NCBI GenBank assembly: GCA_028017165.1
Contig: CM051524.1
Span: 63,177,538-63,241,537, forward strand
Reading direction: 5' to 3'
Length of the DNA: 64,000 nucleotides
Source of the DNA: Herpetospermum pedunculosum
Taxonomy: Eukaryota; Streptophyta; Magnoliopsida; Cucurbitales; Cucurbitaceae
The notes beneath the pieces were generated by a model. The model saw nothing but the letters and a program-made list of their open reading frames with translations, searched no databases and was not told the origin of the DNA. Both the position numbers and the translations under genes were made by a program. Shown piece by piece: positions 43,081 to 54,262 of the stretch. The stretch's first letter is position 1. Every line of letters starts with the position of its first letter.

Positions 43081-44797
43081 TGTTATGTCTCCAAAAGTGA
43101 CTTATTTAGGACTTATTTAGCTTAGAAAGATGCACACTCTTAGGTGTTTTTGATAGGATTTAGCTTAAACTTATGCTTATTTGTGAGAATTAAAAGAAGG
43201 TAGCTAAATTAGGATCTGTGTGCAAAAGGAAAGAAAAGGATTGAAAACCGAAGTAAAAGTATGAAAAAACTACATTGCGACAGCATTGCGGAAACATTGC
43301 TGAAACCGCAATGTTTCAAGTGAAAACCGTAAGTTGACTGATCTTTTTCTGTTAATTTCCGTTATTTCAGGGATTCGTTCTTTCTCCTCCATCCATTTTT
43401 AAGTACGACGTTGAAGATTGATGGTTCTCCTTGGCCCAAACGCACCTGCAGATTGCTATAAAAGGGGGTCAAAGTCGAGGGTTCAATCATCATCCGAAAG
43501 CGTAGAAGTCTTCTCGCAGCTCCATCTTTTCTCCTGTTTTCCTTTGCCGTCTGTTGGTTTGCGAAGCTCAGCTGTTGGAATCGATAATCTGATAGGAAGG
43601 AGAGGAGATTTATCTTCTCTCTCGATTGGATTCATCCAAACAAGGCTGATCTTTCTCATCCTTCAGCCGAGGCGGTTGCGACGAGGCGTTCGAGCTTGTT
43701 TTACTGCTTTCTGCTCTTTATTTCCATTTTCCAGCTTTGTATTGTTGTTGTTTCTTTTCTAGTAGCTAGATCAGTTCATTTCGTTGTGTTCTGTCTTCTT
43801 TTATTTACTTTAAGTTGCTCTTCTGTTCATTCAAACAATCAAGTAATTAAAGCATAGTTCTTCATTTCTCAATTTCCTATCTTTGCAACTCACTGTCTTA
43901 CCTTGCTGTTTTCAGTTTATTTATTTTCTAAGCATGTCTATTTTATCTCTTCTTTCTGTTCTCCCTATATCCATGAGTAACTAAGTCACATAGGGGCATG
44001 CTAATGACAATACTATAGGCTAAAAAACGTGAACCAAGCATGTAGGATAGCTCTCGAAGCATTGATTGTATGTAAGCTTCATCCCACGGGCAATTTCGAT
44101 TGGCCATCCATTTTGTCCAAAGAACTCCTAACCTCTGGAAGGAGTAAGAGTTCAGAGTCATACACTCATGCTAGCCTTTCAAGGTAGCCAGAAAACGACC
44201 TAGGAATAGGCGTTTTCCTAGTACAAACCATAACTTTCTGCTTTAACAAGATGCTTAAGACCTTACTTGGACATGAGTAAACTAAAGAATCTAATGCATG
44301 GAATCGGACGATACATGAGATTGAGTGAGTTTGATGCATAGAGAGTTGATCCAATGCTTGAGAATCGTGAGAAAATGCGTATAGAGGAGTCGTTAGTAGC
44401 CCTTGTTTCTCCATTTTACACACTTTCGCTGTTAGGAAAATTGCGGTAGAATTGCTGTTTCCGCAATTCTGCCAAGTTCACAATTTTGTTTAGCTGTTTT
44501 CTTCTTCATTTATTAATCTCGTCTCTTTTCATTTGAGTTTAGCTTTGACTTGCACTTGTTTATGTTGCTACCCTCTACGTATTCAGTAGGAAATAGACAA
44601 TTTAAAATCAATTCTACCCCATCAAATCCACCCTTTCTTTCTTAACTTTACACTTCACGAGTAGCTTATAATAAATCTCTGTGGGAAAACGAATGAAAAA
44701 ATACTTACTACTTGCTATAGGATCATGTATGCTTGCATGTTCTGAGTGCTCTCTCTATCTCATTGCTTATTTATTTTAACACATTGAGCACGCAACA
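43081..44797 (+). repeat. E4 3' LTR (third of three)
   Basis: 1717 bp, TATA box at 43457-43464. The AGAAC duplication and E1 gag follow. Confidence 0.95.
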
Positions 44798-44997
44798 AGA
44801 ACCAAATAGGGCAACTAGCCAATGAACTCAAAAGTAGGCCCCAAGGTAGACTACCTGCTGACACTGAAGTACCGAGGAGGGATGGTAAAGAGCAAGTTCA
44901 AGCAATTGAACTTAGAAGTGGTAGACCATTGGTAAGCAACACCAAGGACACACCAAAGAGAGTAGAGAACACCGAGTCTAGTGCTCCATTGGAGTCT
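44798..44997 (+). pseudogene. E1 gag, third piece
   Basis: Continues the E1 frame after AGAAC: Q-I-G-Q-L-A-N-E-L, then the linker with I-E-L-R-S-G-R-P-L, ending at L-E-S where E6 is inserted. The I-x-L-R-S-G box also occurs in E6 Gag, a lineage-wide feature. Confidence 0.9.
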
Positions 44998-46562
44998 TGG
45001 TGGACGGATTTTTGAATGTCCGCCTAATCTCAAGCTGTCGAGGCTTGCCAAAATACGATTTATAATGCCTATTGCCAAGGCTTTGCAGCCAGTGGTAACA
45101 GGGTCGATCCAAGGAATAGGAGAGTTGAATTTACTAGTGAAATTGGGATTTGATTGATTAATTGGTAACGGGGGGTTTTATCATGCAAATAGGAAATAAT
45201 GAGAAAGCTAACGGAAGAAGGAAATAATAAGAAGAGAACGTGTGCACGGTTTGGGGAGTCTCGGGGTCAATTGTTAGACAACATTCAGCTTATCATTTAA
45301 TTCTAACGACATGGAATACAGTTTATTTAGCACGCAGACGACTACCAGAGAAGCCCCAAAGTAGCCGACTCCATGGATTTTAATTAGACCACACAGTTCT
45401 AATTACACGTTATCTAAGCTCACATTAAGATGATCGGTCCTAAGATGAATTTAAACTGTCACTAGCTAACCGCGACGAACATTCGAGCGTGAATTCTAAA
45501 TGCTAGTAGGTTGCCCGCAAACGCTGTATGCAACCAACATTTATCCTACCCGACCCGATACTTCGATTTAGTTCTATTTACCTGTGTTACTTAGTCGAGC
45601 AGTGAGAGGCACGGCATCGCTACTCTTTAACATACACAACATGCGAAGCTACCCGAGTGTCAATCAACGTAATTTAGCATGAGCGTGGGATTAAGCAAGG
45701 TAAATAGATGCCAATAATCAGATTCCAATATGCAAAATTATACTCAGATTATCAAAGCATTAAATGTCTAACAAAATTCCCCTAAACAAATCCCAAACCG
45801 TCACCCTTACCTTAGCCGCTCATGGCGCGGTGCGTCAATCCCGCTCCACCAACGACCATGGAAGAGTTCATCTACCTATTACAATGGAGAGTGGAGCTCT
45901 CAAGCATGCCAACAATGGCGGAGCTCCACGGAATATAGAGAGAAAACGGAGAAGAAGAAGCTAAAAATCGCCGGAATCCGTTGAGAGATGAAGAAGATGA
46001 AGATGCCCAAAAATGTGCAGAAAAATCGTCTTTTAGCTACTGCCTTCGTCGTAGCGTCTCGACGCTAGGCCAGCGTCTCGACGCTGTGCCCTAAGTAATC
46101 CGCGCGCGCGCGCGATGGCGTCGCGACGCTAGGCCAGCGTCGCGACGCTGCCCCGATGAATTTCCAGCGCGCGCCTCCTCCGAAGCGTCTCGACGCCAAG
46201 CAGGGTCTCGACGCCAGGGCAGCGTCGAGCTAGCGTCTCGACGCTATCACTCGACGCTTGCTCTCGGGTTTTTCCAGCGTCGAGCCAGCGTCTCGACGCT
46301 ATAGCTCGACGCTGGCTCTCGGGTTTGGGGCTGATGCTTTGCCTCTCCAAGGCTGTTTTGGCCCGTTTCTTCACGGAACAAGTTCCCCTCTTCCCGATGC
46401 ATTCCCGGGGCGCTAAAACTCTGCTTTAAGCGCTCGAACATGTCCAACGGACGCACGAGCTCTTTGCCGCTTTTCTCCTACAAAAGAGATACATTTAATC
46501 AATTGCGAGCGGCCTTTAGCTATAATTAGGACGTATTTAATAGCTCCAAAATAGAGTTATCA
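44998..46562 (-). repeat. E6 3' LTR
   Basis: 1565 bp. Contains the AGCGTC/GACGCT palindromic array (46050-46325) and a GC microsatellite near 46101-46113. I could not place a convincing TATA box. Confidence 0.93.
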
Positions 46563-46599
46563 AACACCCCCAACTTAAACATTGCTAGTCCTCGAGCAA
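46563..46599 (-). other. E6 terminal hairpin plus polypurine tract
   Basis: Minus strand: TTGCTCG-AGGA-CTAGCAA (46582-46599, one mismatch in the stem), then AAGTTGGGGGTG and two bases before the LTR. The hairpin-PPT layout is the same as in the other family despite unrelated LTRs. Confidence 0.75.
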
Positions 46600-47820
46600 G
46601 CACTACAAAGACATTGACTCTAAGGACGCGTTTACATATATTCTAACTCAAACCTCCATGCATATTAAAATTTGAACACGAGCATAATCATGGAAGCATT
46701 TGTTCATGCATTAACTAGGACATATCAAAAATTAACTCTTGCCCCCTAACGTGTGTGTGTGCTAGACAACCACTCCTAAACTCACGTAAACCCGGAAAAC
46801 CAACATGCAACGCACATCCCATTTTCCCCCTACTTCTAGCGTTTAAGAACAGCTACACTCGACTTACACGAGAGAGAGAAGCAAATTAAGAGACCTAATT
46901 ATTTTCTCATTCTTTTTCTTTCTTTTCAAAAGTACTTTGTACTCTTTTATTTTGGGTTCTTTGAACCAACCTTTCATTTCTTTTTCCTTCCTACTCGAGA
47001 TGCCTAACACGTCAAATTCATGCATAAAACTTCACGTTTTTAAGGACTAACGCTCACTTCTTTTAAGCGCTTAAAAAGAAGGAGGAGCGCCTCGAGAGAA
47101 AATTTTCTATAGAACATGCTTTTCTATTTTTTTTTCATTAGGCTAAGCACATGCTTCCTCAATTAATTAGCTACTAACTCTCATGCAACAAGCTACCTAA
47201 GGGTGCCTTTCGGGGTGACAACGAGAATTAGCTAAACATGCGACAAACCAAGCTTACGGAATCTAGGGAGAAGTTGCTAAGTGCGCGATGAGTGCAAGGG
47301 AGCAACAGAAAAAATTTTAAAATTTTTGACATGAACCTAAGAAACACAAAACTCATGCAAAAACTCGATTATGAACATGCTCAGAATTCCAACATGCATT
47401 TCCTAGGCTATCACAGTTAGAAAACAGTAAACAGAGTCCCAAGCACTTCAATATCTTTGCAACACTTCTCAACAAACTACACATGCATATCCAACGGACT
47501 ACTCCACCCCCAACTTCAAAATTTGGCATTGTCCTCAATGCCAACCAGTCAGATACATCAAAGTAAAAGGGAAGAAGAAATACACTTCCCTGACTCTTGG
47601 TGAAGCTGGCGAGGGCGAGGAAGCGGCGCACGAACGCATCAGAGCCCAAAATTGTCTTCTCATCCTCGATTCCTAAAAAAAACAGCAAGCTAATTAAAAC
47701 TAAGTTAATCTAAAAAGCAATAAAACTAAACTAAAACACAAAAACAGTCCATCGCTCGGGTGCCTCCGAGAAGCGCAGAATTTTTAAAGTCGGTTGCTCG
47801 ACTGTATTCTCTCAACAGAC
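46600..47820 (-). other. E6 3' noncoding region
   Basis: No protein gene supported. AT-rich; holds the internal hairpin-PPT module at 47504-47542. A 111-codon open frame at 47353-47688 overlaps that module and has no recognisable domain. Confidence 0.7.
47504..47542 (-). other. E6 internal hairpin plus second PPT-like tract
   Basis: Minus strand: GGCATTG-AGGA-CAATGCC (47525-47542), then AAGTTGGGGGTGG. Compared with CTCATTG-GGGA-CAATGAG in the main family, both outer base pairs are replaced in a compensatory way. Confidence 0.75.
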
Positions 47821-50223
47821 TCATCCATAGTCTGTAGGTGCGGGGGACGATCCATACTTGTCCTTGGCCACACCTTTCCTGCCATCTACCTGAAAATTGT
47901 TTTGCACTCTTCGCGCCTTGGGCACGTGAATATAAGAAGTGTTAGTGCAAAAACTAGCAGTATCATCACACATATTTAAATCAGAAATTTTGACAGAGAC
48001 ATGGGAACCATCCCTCAAGCGCGAGGGTAGACTCCCATTCTCGTAATGCATAACCACAGACACATTTCCATCATTCACATACGACTTCGATGCATTAATA
48101 ATAAATTCATTCACCATTCCATCGAATTCTACAGATAAGGCACCCCTATCAACATCTATCTTGACCTTAGCGGTCTTCATAAATGGGCGGCCTAACAAAA
48201 TAGAAGAGGAAACATGCGAAGAATTTTCGTTCATATTCAGCACATAAAAATCGCATGGAAACAGTAAGTCCTTTACTTTGACTAAAACATCCTCAATCTT
48301 CCCTAAAGGATGCACACAAGATCGATCGGCTAGTTGGATAACTATATTGGACTCGATTAAAGTACACAATTCAAGTTCTTTAAAAACATCATAAGACATG
48401 ACATTAATCGAGGCACCGAGATCTAACATGGCATTCTCAATGAATTTAGTTCCGATAGTGCATGGGATAGAAAACATACCAGGATCGATGCACTTCGGTG
48501 GAAGATTACCTTGGAAAATTGCGGAGACGGTTTCTTTCTTCGTCTCGTCACTTTTTCTCGACATTCTCTTACTCGTACACCACTTCTTGAGAAACTTGGC
48601 ATATTTTGGCACTTGGCTTACGGCCTCAAGAAGTGGGATGTTGACCACCACCTTTTGGAAGGTTCGAAGGACCTCCGCATCCTCGGTCTCCAAAGTAGGC
48701 TTCACAAGCCGACTCGGGAACGATGCTATGGCAACATCCTCAGGTACACTGACCTTCTCATCTTTTCTCACATTCTGAATTTCAGGAGCAGTCGGGGCGG
48801 ACTTGTTCAGGCTGTCCGTGGCTTCCTTCGCAGCTCTGGTGGAAAGTGACTTCCCACTGCGCAGCTGAATGGCACTTACGTTTTCACATGAGTTTACTGT
48901 AGTTTGGGAAGGAAGCTTCCCCGAGCTCTTGCTCTCAATCTTACTAATAGACACCGCCATCTGTGTCAGCTGCTTGTTCAAATTCTGCAGCTCTGCCTTA
49001 TGAGAATTGAGCTCTTCTCGAGCCTCTTTCTGAAACTGGCTGGTGCTAGTCACGATGGTTCTTACCATCTCTTCAAGCGAGCTGGAGGAGCTCGAGGCTT
49101 GAGCCTGGGTGGAAGAATTAGGCCTATCCTGGGACTGGCCTTGGAAACGAGTTTGTCCTTCCCTACTCCCATAGCTGAAATTTGGATGGTCACGCCAACC
49201 GGGGTTGTAAGTATTTGCATATGGGTCGTACTTCCTTGGGTTGGAAGCATACCCCCCGATAGCGTTGACCTCCGCATCCTCACGGTGTCCTCCAACTATT
49301 TTCTTCAGCATACTGCCTATCTCGGCCACCTGGGCCCTCATTTCAGTCATCTCGTGGCTCTGAGCCACGCTGTGCACTTGGCCTTGTCCCCGAATACCGA
49401 ACTGCTGCGAGTTGGTGGCCATATTTGCAATCAACTGTTTGGCCTCAACTGGGGTCTTGTCAATCAGTGCCCCTCCACTCGCTGCATCGATCATCTGCCG
49501 GTCATGGGGCGTCATCCCCTCATAAAAGTACTGTATGAGCAGCTGATCGGCGATCTGATGATGTGGGAAGCTCGCGCACAGGCGCCCGAAGCGTTCCCAG
49601 TATTCGTGTAGGGACTCACCTACATCTTGGGTGATCCCATATATCCTCTTCCGCAGTGTGGTGGCTAGGGATGCGGGAAAGTATTTCTCCAAAAATACCC
49701 GCTTCATATCCTGCCACGTGGTGATGGATCCGGAGGGCAAATAGTATAGCCAATCCTTGGCCTTGTCCTTGAGCGTGAAGGGGAATGCCCTCATGTTCAG
49801 CTGCTCCTCCGTGACTCCTGCGGGCTTCATCCCCGCGCAGACGCAATGGAACTCCATCAGATGTTTGTTCGCGTCCTCACCTGCGTTTCCATGGAAAGAA
49901 GGTAACTGGTGAATTAAACCAGATTTCAACTCGAAGTTACCTGCTACCACGGGGTAGTTAATGCACAAAGGCTGCAGGTTCAGGTCTGGCGCTGCCAGCT
50001 GCTTAAGCGTCCGTGGCGCATCACCTTGCGCCATCTCGTCAAATAAGAAGGGATTGCCTTCTTCTCTTTCAAACTGTCCTTGCCCCTCACGGGCCTCTCT
50101 ACGTAACCGCCGCTCCTCTCTGTCAATCTCAGGGATATACTGCAAACTACCCTCAGAGGAACGGGTCATACACAAACAAAAATCTAAACATACAACATAC
50201 AAACAGAAAAAATTTTCAGTCAA
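47821..50223 (-). CDS. E6 Gag-protease, up to 800 aa
   Basis: Open throughout. The likely start is the Met at residue 19 (M-T-R-S-S, codon at 50167-50169), since the first 18 residues are hydrophobic and lie close to the PBS; the upstream Met cannot be excluded. The Gag domain is at about residues 100-230 (A-F-P-F-T-L-K-D-K-A-K-D-W-L, F-L-E-K-Y-F-P, Y-F-Y-E-G-M). There is no zinc knuckle, though the following Y-N-P-G-W-R-D-H-P-N box is kept. A coiled-coil-like stretch is near 385-425, I-Q-L-R-S-G-K-S-L near 450, and the aspartic protease (M-L-D-L-G-A-S, then I-L-L-G-R-P-F) at about 600-700. The C-terminus ends without RT. It would form particles and process Gag. Confidence 0.88.
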   Translation of the reverse strand: MTENFFCLYVVCLDFCLCMTRSSEGSLQYIPEIDREERRLRREAREGQGQFEREEGNPFLFDEMAQGDAPRTLKQLAAPDLNLQPLCINYPVVAGNFELKSGLIHQLPSFHGNAGEDANKHLMEFHCVCAGMKPAGVTEEQLNMRAFPFTLKDKAKDWLYYLPSGSITTWQDMKRVFLEKYFPASLATTLRKRIYGITQDVGESLHEYWERFGRLCASFPHHQIADQLLIQYFYEGMTPHDRQMIDAASGGALIDKTPVEAKQLIANMATNSQQFGIRGQGQVHSVAQSHEMTEMRAQVAEIGSMLKKIVGGHREDAEVNAIGGYASNPRKYDPYANTYNPGWRDHPNFSYGSREGQTRFQGQSQDRPNSSTQAQASSSSSSLEEMVRTIVTSTSQFQKEAREELNSHKAELQNLNKQLTQMAVSISKIESKSSGKLPSQTTVNSCENVSAIQLRSGKSLSTRAAKEATDSLNKSAPTAPEIQNVRKDEKVSVPEDVAIASFPSRLVKPTLETEDAEVLRTFQKVVVNIPLLEAVSQVPKYAKFLKKWCTSKRMSRKSDETKKETVSAIFQGNLPPKCIDPGMFSIPCTIGTKFIENAMLDLGASINVMSYDVFKELELCTLIESNIVIQLADRSCVHPLGKIEDVLVKVKDLLFPCDFYVLNMNENSSHVSSSILLGRPFMKTAKVKIDVDRGALSVEFDGMVNEFIINASKSYVNDGNVSVVMHYENGSLPSRLRDGSHVSVKISDLNMCDDTASFCTNTSYIHVPKARRVQNNFQVDGRKGVAKDKYGSSPAPTDYG

Positions 50224-50275
50224 CCATTAATAAATCAAATTCAGACTCCAATCATAAATTCAACCAATTGCCTAT

Positions 50276-50293
50276 TCCCCGGCAACGGCGCCA
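50276..50293 (-). other. E6 primer-binding site (exact tRNA-Asp type)
   Basis: Minus-strand TGGCGCCGTTGCCGGGGA, five bases from the E6 5' LTR. Complementary to the 3' end expected for plant tRNA-Asp including CCA. Confidence 0.88.
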
Positions 50294-50298
50294 ATTTT

Positions 50299-51863
50299 TG
50301 GTGGACGGATTTTTGAATGTCCGCCTAATCTCAAGCTGTCGAGGCTTGCCAAAATACGATTTATAATGCCTATTGCCAAGGCTTTGCAGCCAGTGGTAAC
50401 AGGGTCGATCCAAGGAATAGGAGAGTTGAATTTACTAGTGAAATTGGGATTTGATTGATTAATTGGTAACGGGGGGTTTTATCATGCAAATAGGAAATAA
50501 TGAGAAAGCTAACGGAAGAAGGAAATAATAAGAAGAGAACGTGTGCACGGTTTGGGGAGTCTCGGGGTCAATTGTTAGACAACATTCAACTTATCATTTA
50601 ATTCTAACGACATGGAATACAGTTTATTTAGCACGCGGACGACTACCAGAGAAGCCCCAAAGTAGCCGACTCCATGGATTTTAATTAGACCACACAGTTC
50701 TAATTACACGTTATCTAAGCTCACATTAAGATGATCGGTCCTAAGATGAATTTAAACAGTCACTAGCTAACCGCGACGAACATTCGAGCGTGAATTCTAA
50801 ATGCTAGTAGGTTGCCCGCAAACGCTGTATGCAACCAACATTTATCCTACCCGACCCGATACTTCGATTTAGTTCTATTTACCTGTGTTACTTAGTCGAG
50901 CAGTGAGAGGCACGGCATCGCTACTCTTTAACATACACAACATGCGAAGCTACCCGAGTGTCAATCAACGTAATTTAGCATGAGCGTGGGATTAAGCAAG
51001 GTAAATAGATGCCAATAATCAGATTCCAATATGCAAAATTATACTCAGATTATCAAAGCATTAAATGTCTAACAAAATTCCCCTAAACAAATCCCAAACC
51101 GTCACCCTTACCTTAGCCGCTCATGGCGCGGTGCGTCAATCCCGCTCCACCAACGACCATGGAAGAGTTCATCTACCTATTACAATGGAGAGTGGAGCTC
51201 TCAAGCATGCCAACAATGGCGGAGCTCCACGGAATATAGAGAGAAAACGGAGAAGAAGAAGCTAAAAATCGCCGGAATCCGTTGAGAGATGAAGAAGATG
51301 AAGATGCCCAAAAATGTGCAGAAAAATCGTCTTTTAGCTACTGCCTTCGTCGTAGCGTCGAGACGCTAGGCCAGCGTCTCGACGCTGTGCCCTAAGTAAT
51401 CCGCGCGCGCGCGCGATGGCGTCGCGACGCTAGGCCAGCGTCGCGACGCTGCCCCGATGAATTTCCAGCGCGCGCCTCCTCCGAAGCGTCTCGACGCCAA
51501 GCAGGGTCTCGACGCCAGGGCAGCGTCGAGCTAGCGTCTCGACGCTATCACTCGACGCTTGCTCTCGGGTTTTTCCAGCGTCGATCCAGCGTCTCGACGC
51601 TATAGCTCGACGCTGGCTCTCGGGTTTGGGGCTGATGCTTTGCCTCTCCAAGGCTGTTTTGGCCCGTTTCTTCACGGAACAAGTTCCCCTCTTCCCGATG
51701 CATTCCCGGGGCGCTAAAACTCTGCTTTAAGCGCTCGAACATGTCCAACGGACGCACGAGCTCTTTGCCGCTTTTCTCCTACAAAAGAGATACATTTAAT
51801 CAATTGCGAGCGGCCTTTAGCTATAATTAGGACGTATTTAATAGCTCCAAAATAGAGTTATCA
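50299..51863 (-). repeat. E6 5' LTR
   Basis: 1565 bp, near-identical to 44998-46562. Palindromic array at 51350-51626. The AGTCT duplication follows. Confidence 0.93.
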
Positions 51864-54262
51864 AGTCTCTGCCAAACCAAGGTTCACCAACAACAAGCAC
51901 ATCAGGATCAAGGCTGGAGCCAATCATAGAAGAGATAGAAGAAATTCCAAGGCCTCCACCTCTCCTAAGGCGACCGGAAGTGCCTGCATATGTGCCACCA
52001 CCTCCATTTCCTAGAAGGCTAAAGAAAAAACAAGAACAGGAAGTGCACTTTAATAAATTTCTAGAAATTCTTAAGCAAGTGCATGTTAATATTCCTTTTG
52101 TAGAAGTTTTACAGTCTATGCCTTCTTATGTAAAGTTTTTGAAGGATATTATAACTAACAAGAGAATAATTGGTGAGTTTGAAACAGTCAATCTCACTGA
52201 GGAGTGCAGTGCCATACTCCAGAACAAGCTACCCAAGAAGGAGAAGGATCCTGGTTCCTTCACCTTACCAGTAGAGCTAGGAGGCAAGCACGTGGGCAGA
52301 GCTCTTTGTGACCTGGGAGCCAGCATAAACCTCATGCCCCTATCACTATTCCGCCAGCTAGGAATAGGAGAAGCACGTCCAACCACTGTCACTTTACAAT
52401 TAGCAGACAGATCCATTGCATACCCTGAAGGTAAGATTGAGGATATTCTTGTAAAGGTTGACAAGTTTATTTTCCTTGCAGATTTCATTATCCTGGATTA
52501 TGAAGCAGACAAGGAGGTCCCCATCCTGTTAGGCAGACCATTTCTAGCCACAGGTAGGGCACTGATAGATGTCCAAAAAGGTGAGCTCACTATGAGGGTT
52601 CATGATGAAGAGGTGAAATTTAGTGTGTATAAAGCCTTAAGGTACCCCTCTGACTCTGAATCTTGTGCTAGTTTGGACATTATAGATTCATTAATGGAAG
52701 AACAATTGGAGCATGAATTGTTGACTAAGCATGCTCATGAATATGTAGGATTAGAATTAACTGACTTAAACGTAGCTGAGATGATGGACATATCTGTAAA
52801 TAGCCCTCAGCATGTTTGTATGAATATTGACTTAACTGAAAAATCTTTGAATCCATTAAAACCATCCATTGAGCATCCACCTGTCTTAGAATTGAAACCT
52901 CTCCCCACTCACCTCAAGTATGCATATCTAGGAAGTAATGATACTTTGCCTGTGATTATTTCCTCTAAATTAAGTGAAAAGCATGAGGTTGAACTAATAT
53001 TACTACTTAAGCAACATAGGAAGGCTATTGCATGGACTATTGCTGACATTAGAGGCATTAGCCCTTCTTATTGCATGCATAAGATTATATTAGAGGAAGA
53101 GCATACCCCTAGAGTAGATCACCAACGTAGGTTGAACCCCTCTATGAAAGAGGTAGTTAAAAAGGAAATAATAAAATGGTTAGATGCTGGTGTGATCTTC
53201 CCCATAGCTAGTAGTCAGTGGGTGAGCCCTATACAATGTGTACCTAAGAAGGGGGGGATGACTGTGGTAGTCAATGAGAACAATGAACTGATTCCAACAA
53301 GGACTGTCACAGGATGGAGAGTTTGCATGGATTATAGGAAACTAAATAAAGAAACCAAAAAAGACCACTTCCCTCTACCATTCATTGACCAAATGTTAGA
53401 CAGGATAGCTGGTAGAGCCTACTCCTGCTTCTTAGACGGTTATTCAGGATATAACCAGATTACTATAGACCCTAAGGACCAAGAGAAGACTACCTTCACT
53501 TGCCCTTTTGGAACTTTTGCCTTTCGCAGAATGCCTTTTGGCTTATGCAATACACCGGCAACTTTCCAAAGGTGCATGTTGGCAATCTTCTCTGATTTGG
53601 ATGAGTCCATGATAGAGATATTCATGGATGATTTCTCAGTCTTTGGGGATTCATTTACAAACTGTCTAGAGAACCTAGGACATGTCCTGGCTAGGTGTGA
53701 GGAGACCAACCTAGTCCTTAATTGGGAAAAGTGCCACTTCATGGTGGATGAAGGGATTGTCTTAGGTCATAGAGTGTCAAGGGCGGGTGTAGAAGTTGAC
53801 ATGGCAAAAATTGAAATAATAGAGAAATTGATAGAACCCCAAAATGTCAAGGCCATTAGAAGTTTCTTAGGGCATGCTGGTTTCTATAGAAGGTTCATTA
53901 AGGACTTTTCTAAGATCTCCAAGCCTCTATGTGAGCTTCTAGAGCTAAACAAACCGTTCATTTTCTCTAAAGAGTGTTTCCTAGCATGGAAGACCCTTAA
54001 GGAAGCACTAATCACAGCCCCTATTATAGTAGGACCAAATTGGGATCTCCCATTTGAGATGTTATGCGATGCTAGTGACTATGCTGTAGGGGTTATGTTA
54101 GGACAAAAGATTGACAAGTTAACACACCCTGTATATTATGCTAGTAAGACACTTAATGAGGCACAATGCAACTACACGACCACTGAGAAGGAGATGCTAG
54201 CTGTAGTATTTGCTTGTGAGAAATTTAGGAACTATATTGTAGGCACCAGAACGATTGTGTAA
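51864..54262 (+). pseudogene. E1 gag C-terminus, protease, RT and RNase H (to nonsense codon)
   Basis: Resumes the E1 frame after AGTCT. Pro-rich linker; aspartic protease (C-D-L-G-A-S near 52309, I-L-L-G-R-P-F near 52525); RT with seven G in the P-K-K-G-G run and F-M-D-D at 53621-53632; RNase H up to R-T-I-V. The codon at 54260-54262 is TAA where E2 and E4 have TAC (Tyr of Y-T-D-H-S), so Pol would end inside RNase H. Confidence 0.92.

Larger units (their letters stand above)
20747..44797 (+). mobile_element. E4: three-LTR Athila-type element
   Basis: Exact TSD AGAAC (20742-20746, 44798-44802). It has LTRs at 20747-22464, 26011-27704 and 43081-44797. The part from 26011 to 44797 without E5 is about 12.8 kb, a full element. 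In front of it lies an extra LTR-gag-protease-RT unit (20747-25587), an antisense gag piece (25588-25873) and mosaic filler (25874-26010). The outer LTRs differ at about 13 positions by eye. E5 interrupts the second gag. Confidence 0.92.
44998..51863 (-). mobile_element. E6: second-family Athila-type element, Gag-protease only
   Basis: TSD AGTCT exact (44993-44997, 51864-51868). LTRs of 1565 bp start TGATAAC and end CCACCA on the minus strand and differ at only about six positions by eye, which suggests the most recent insertion here. The PBS matches tRNA-Asp exactly. The interior is 3.7 kb: one Gag-protease ORF and a 1.26-kb noncoding 3' part. There is no RT, RNase H, integrase or ORF2, so it depends on helper proteins. 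Confidence 0.93.

Noticed and set aside
46050..46325. CRISPR-like array
   Set aside because: Units are palindromic and irregularly spaced, without spacers of constant length, and lie inside a plant LTR.
47353..47688. 111-codon minus-strand ORF in the E6 3' region
   Set aside because: It overlaps the internal hairpin-PPT module, has no recognisable domain and no counterpart outside this module.
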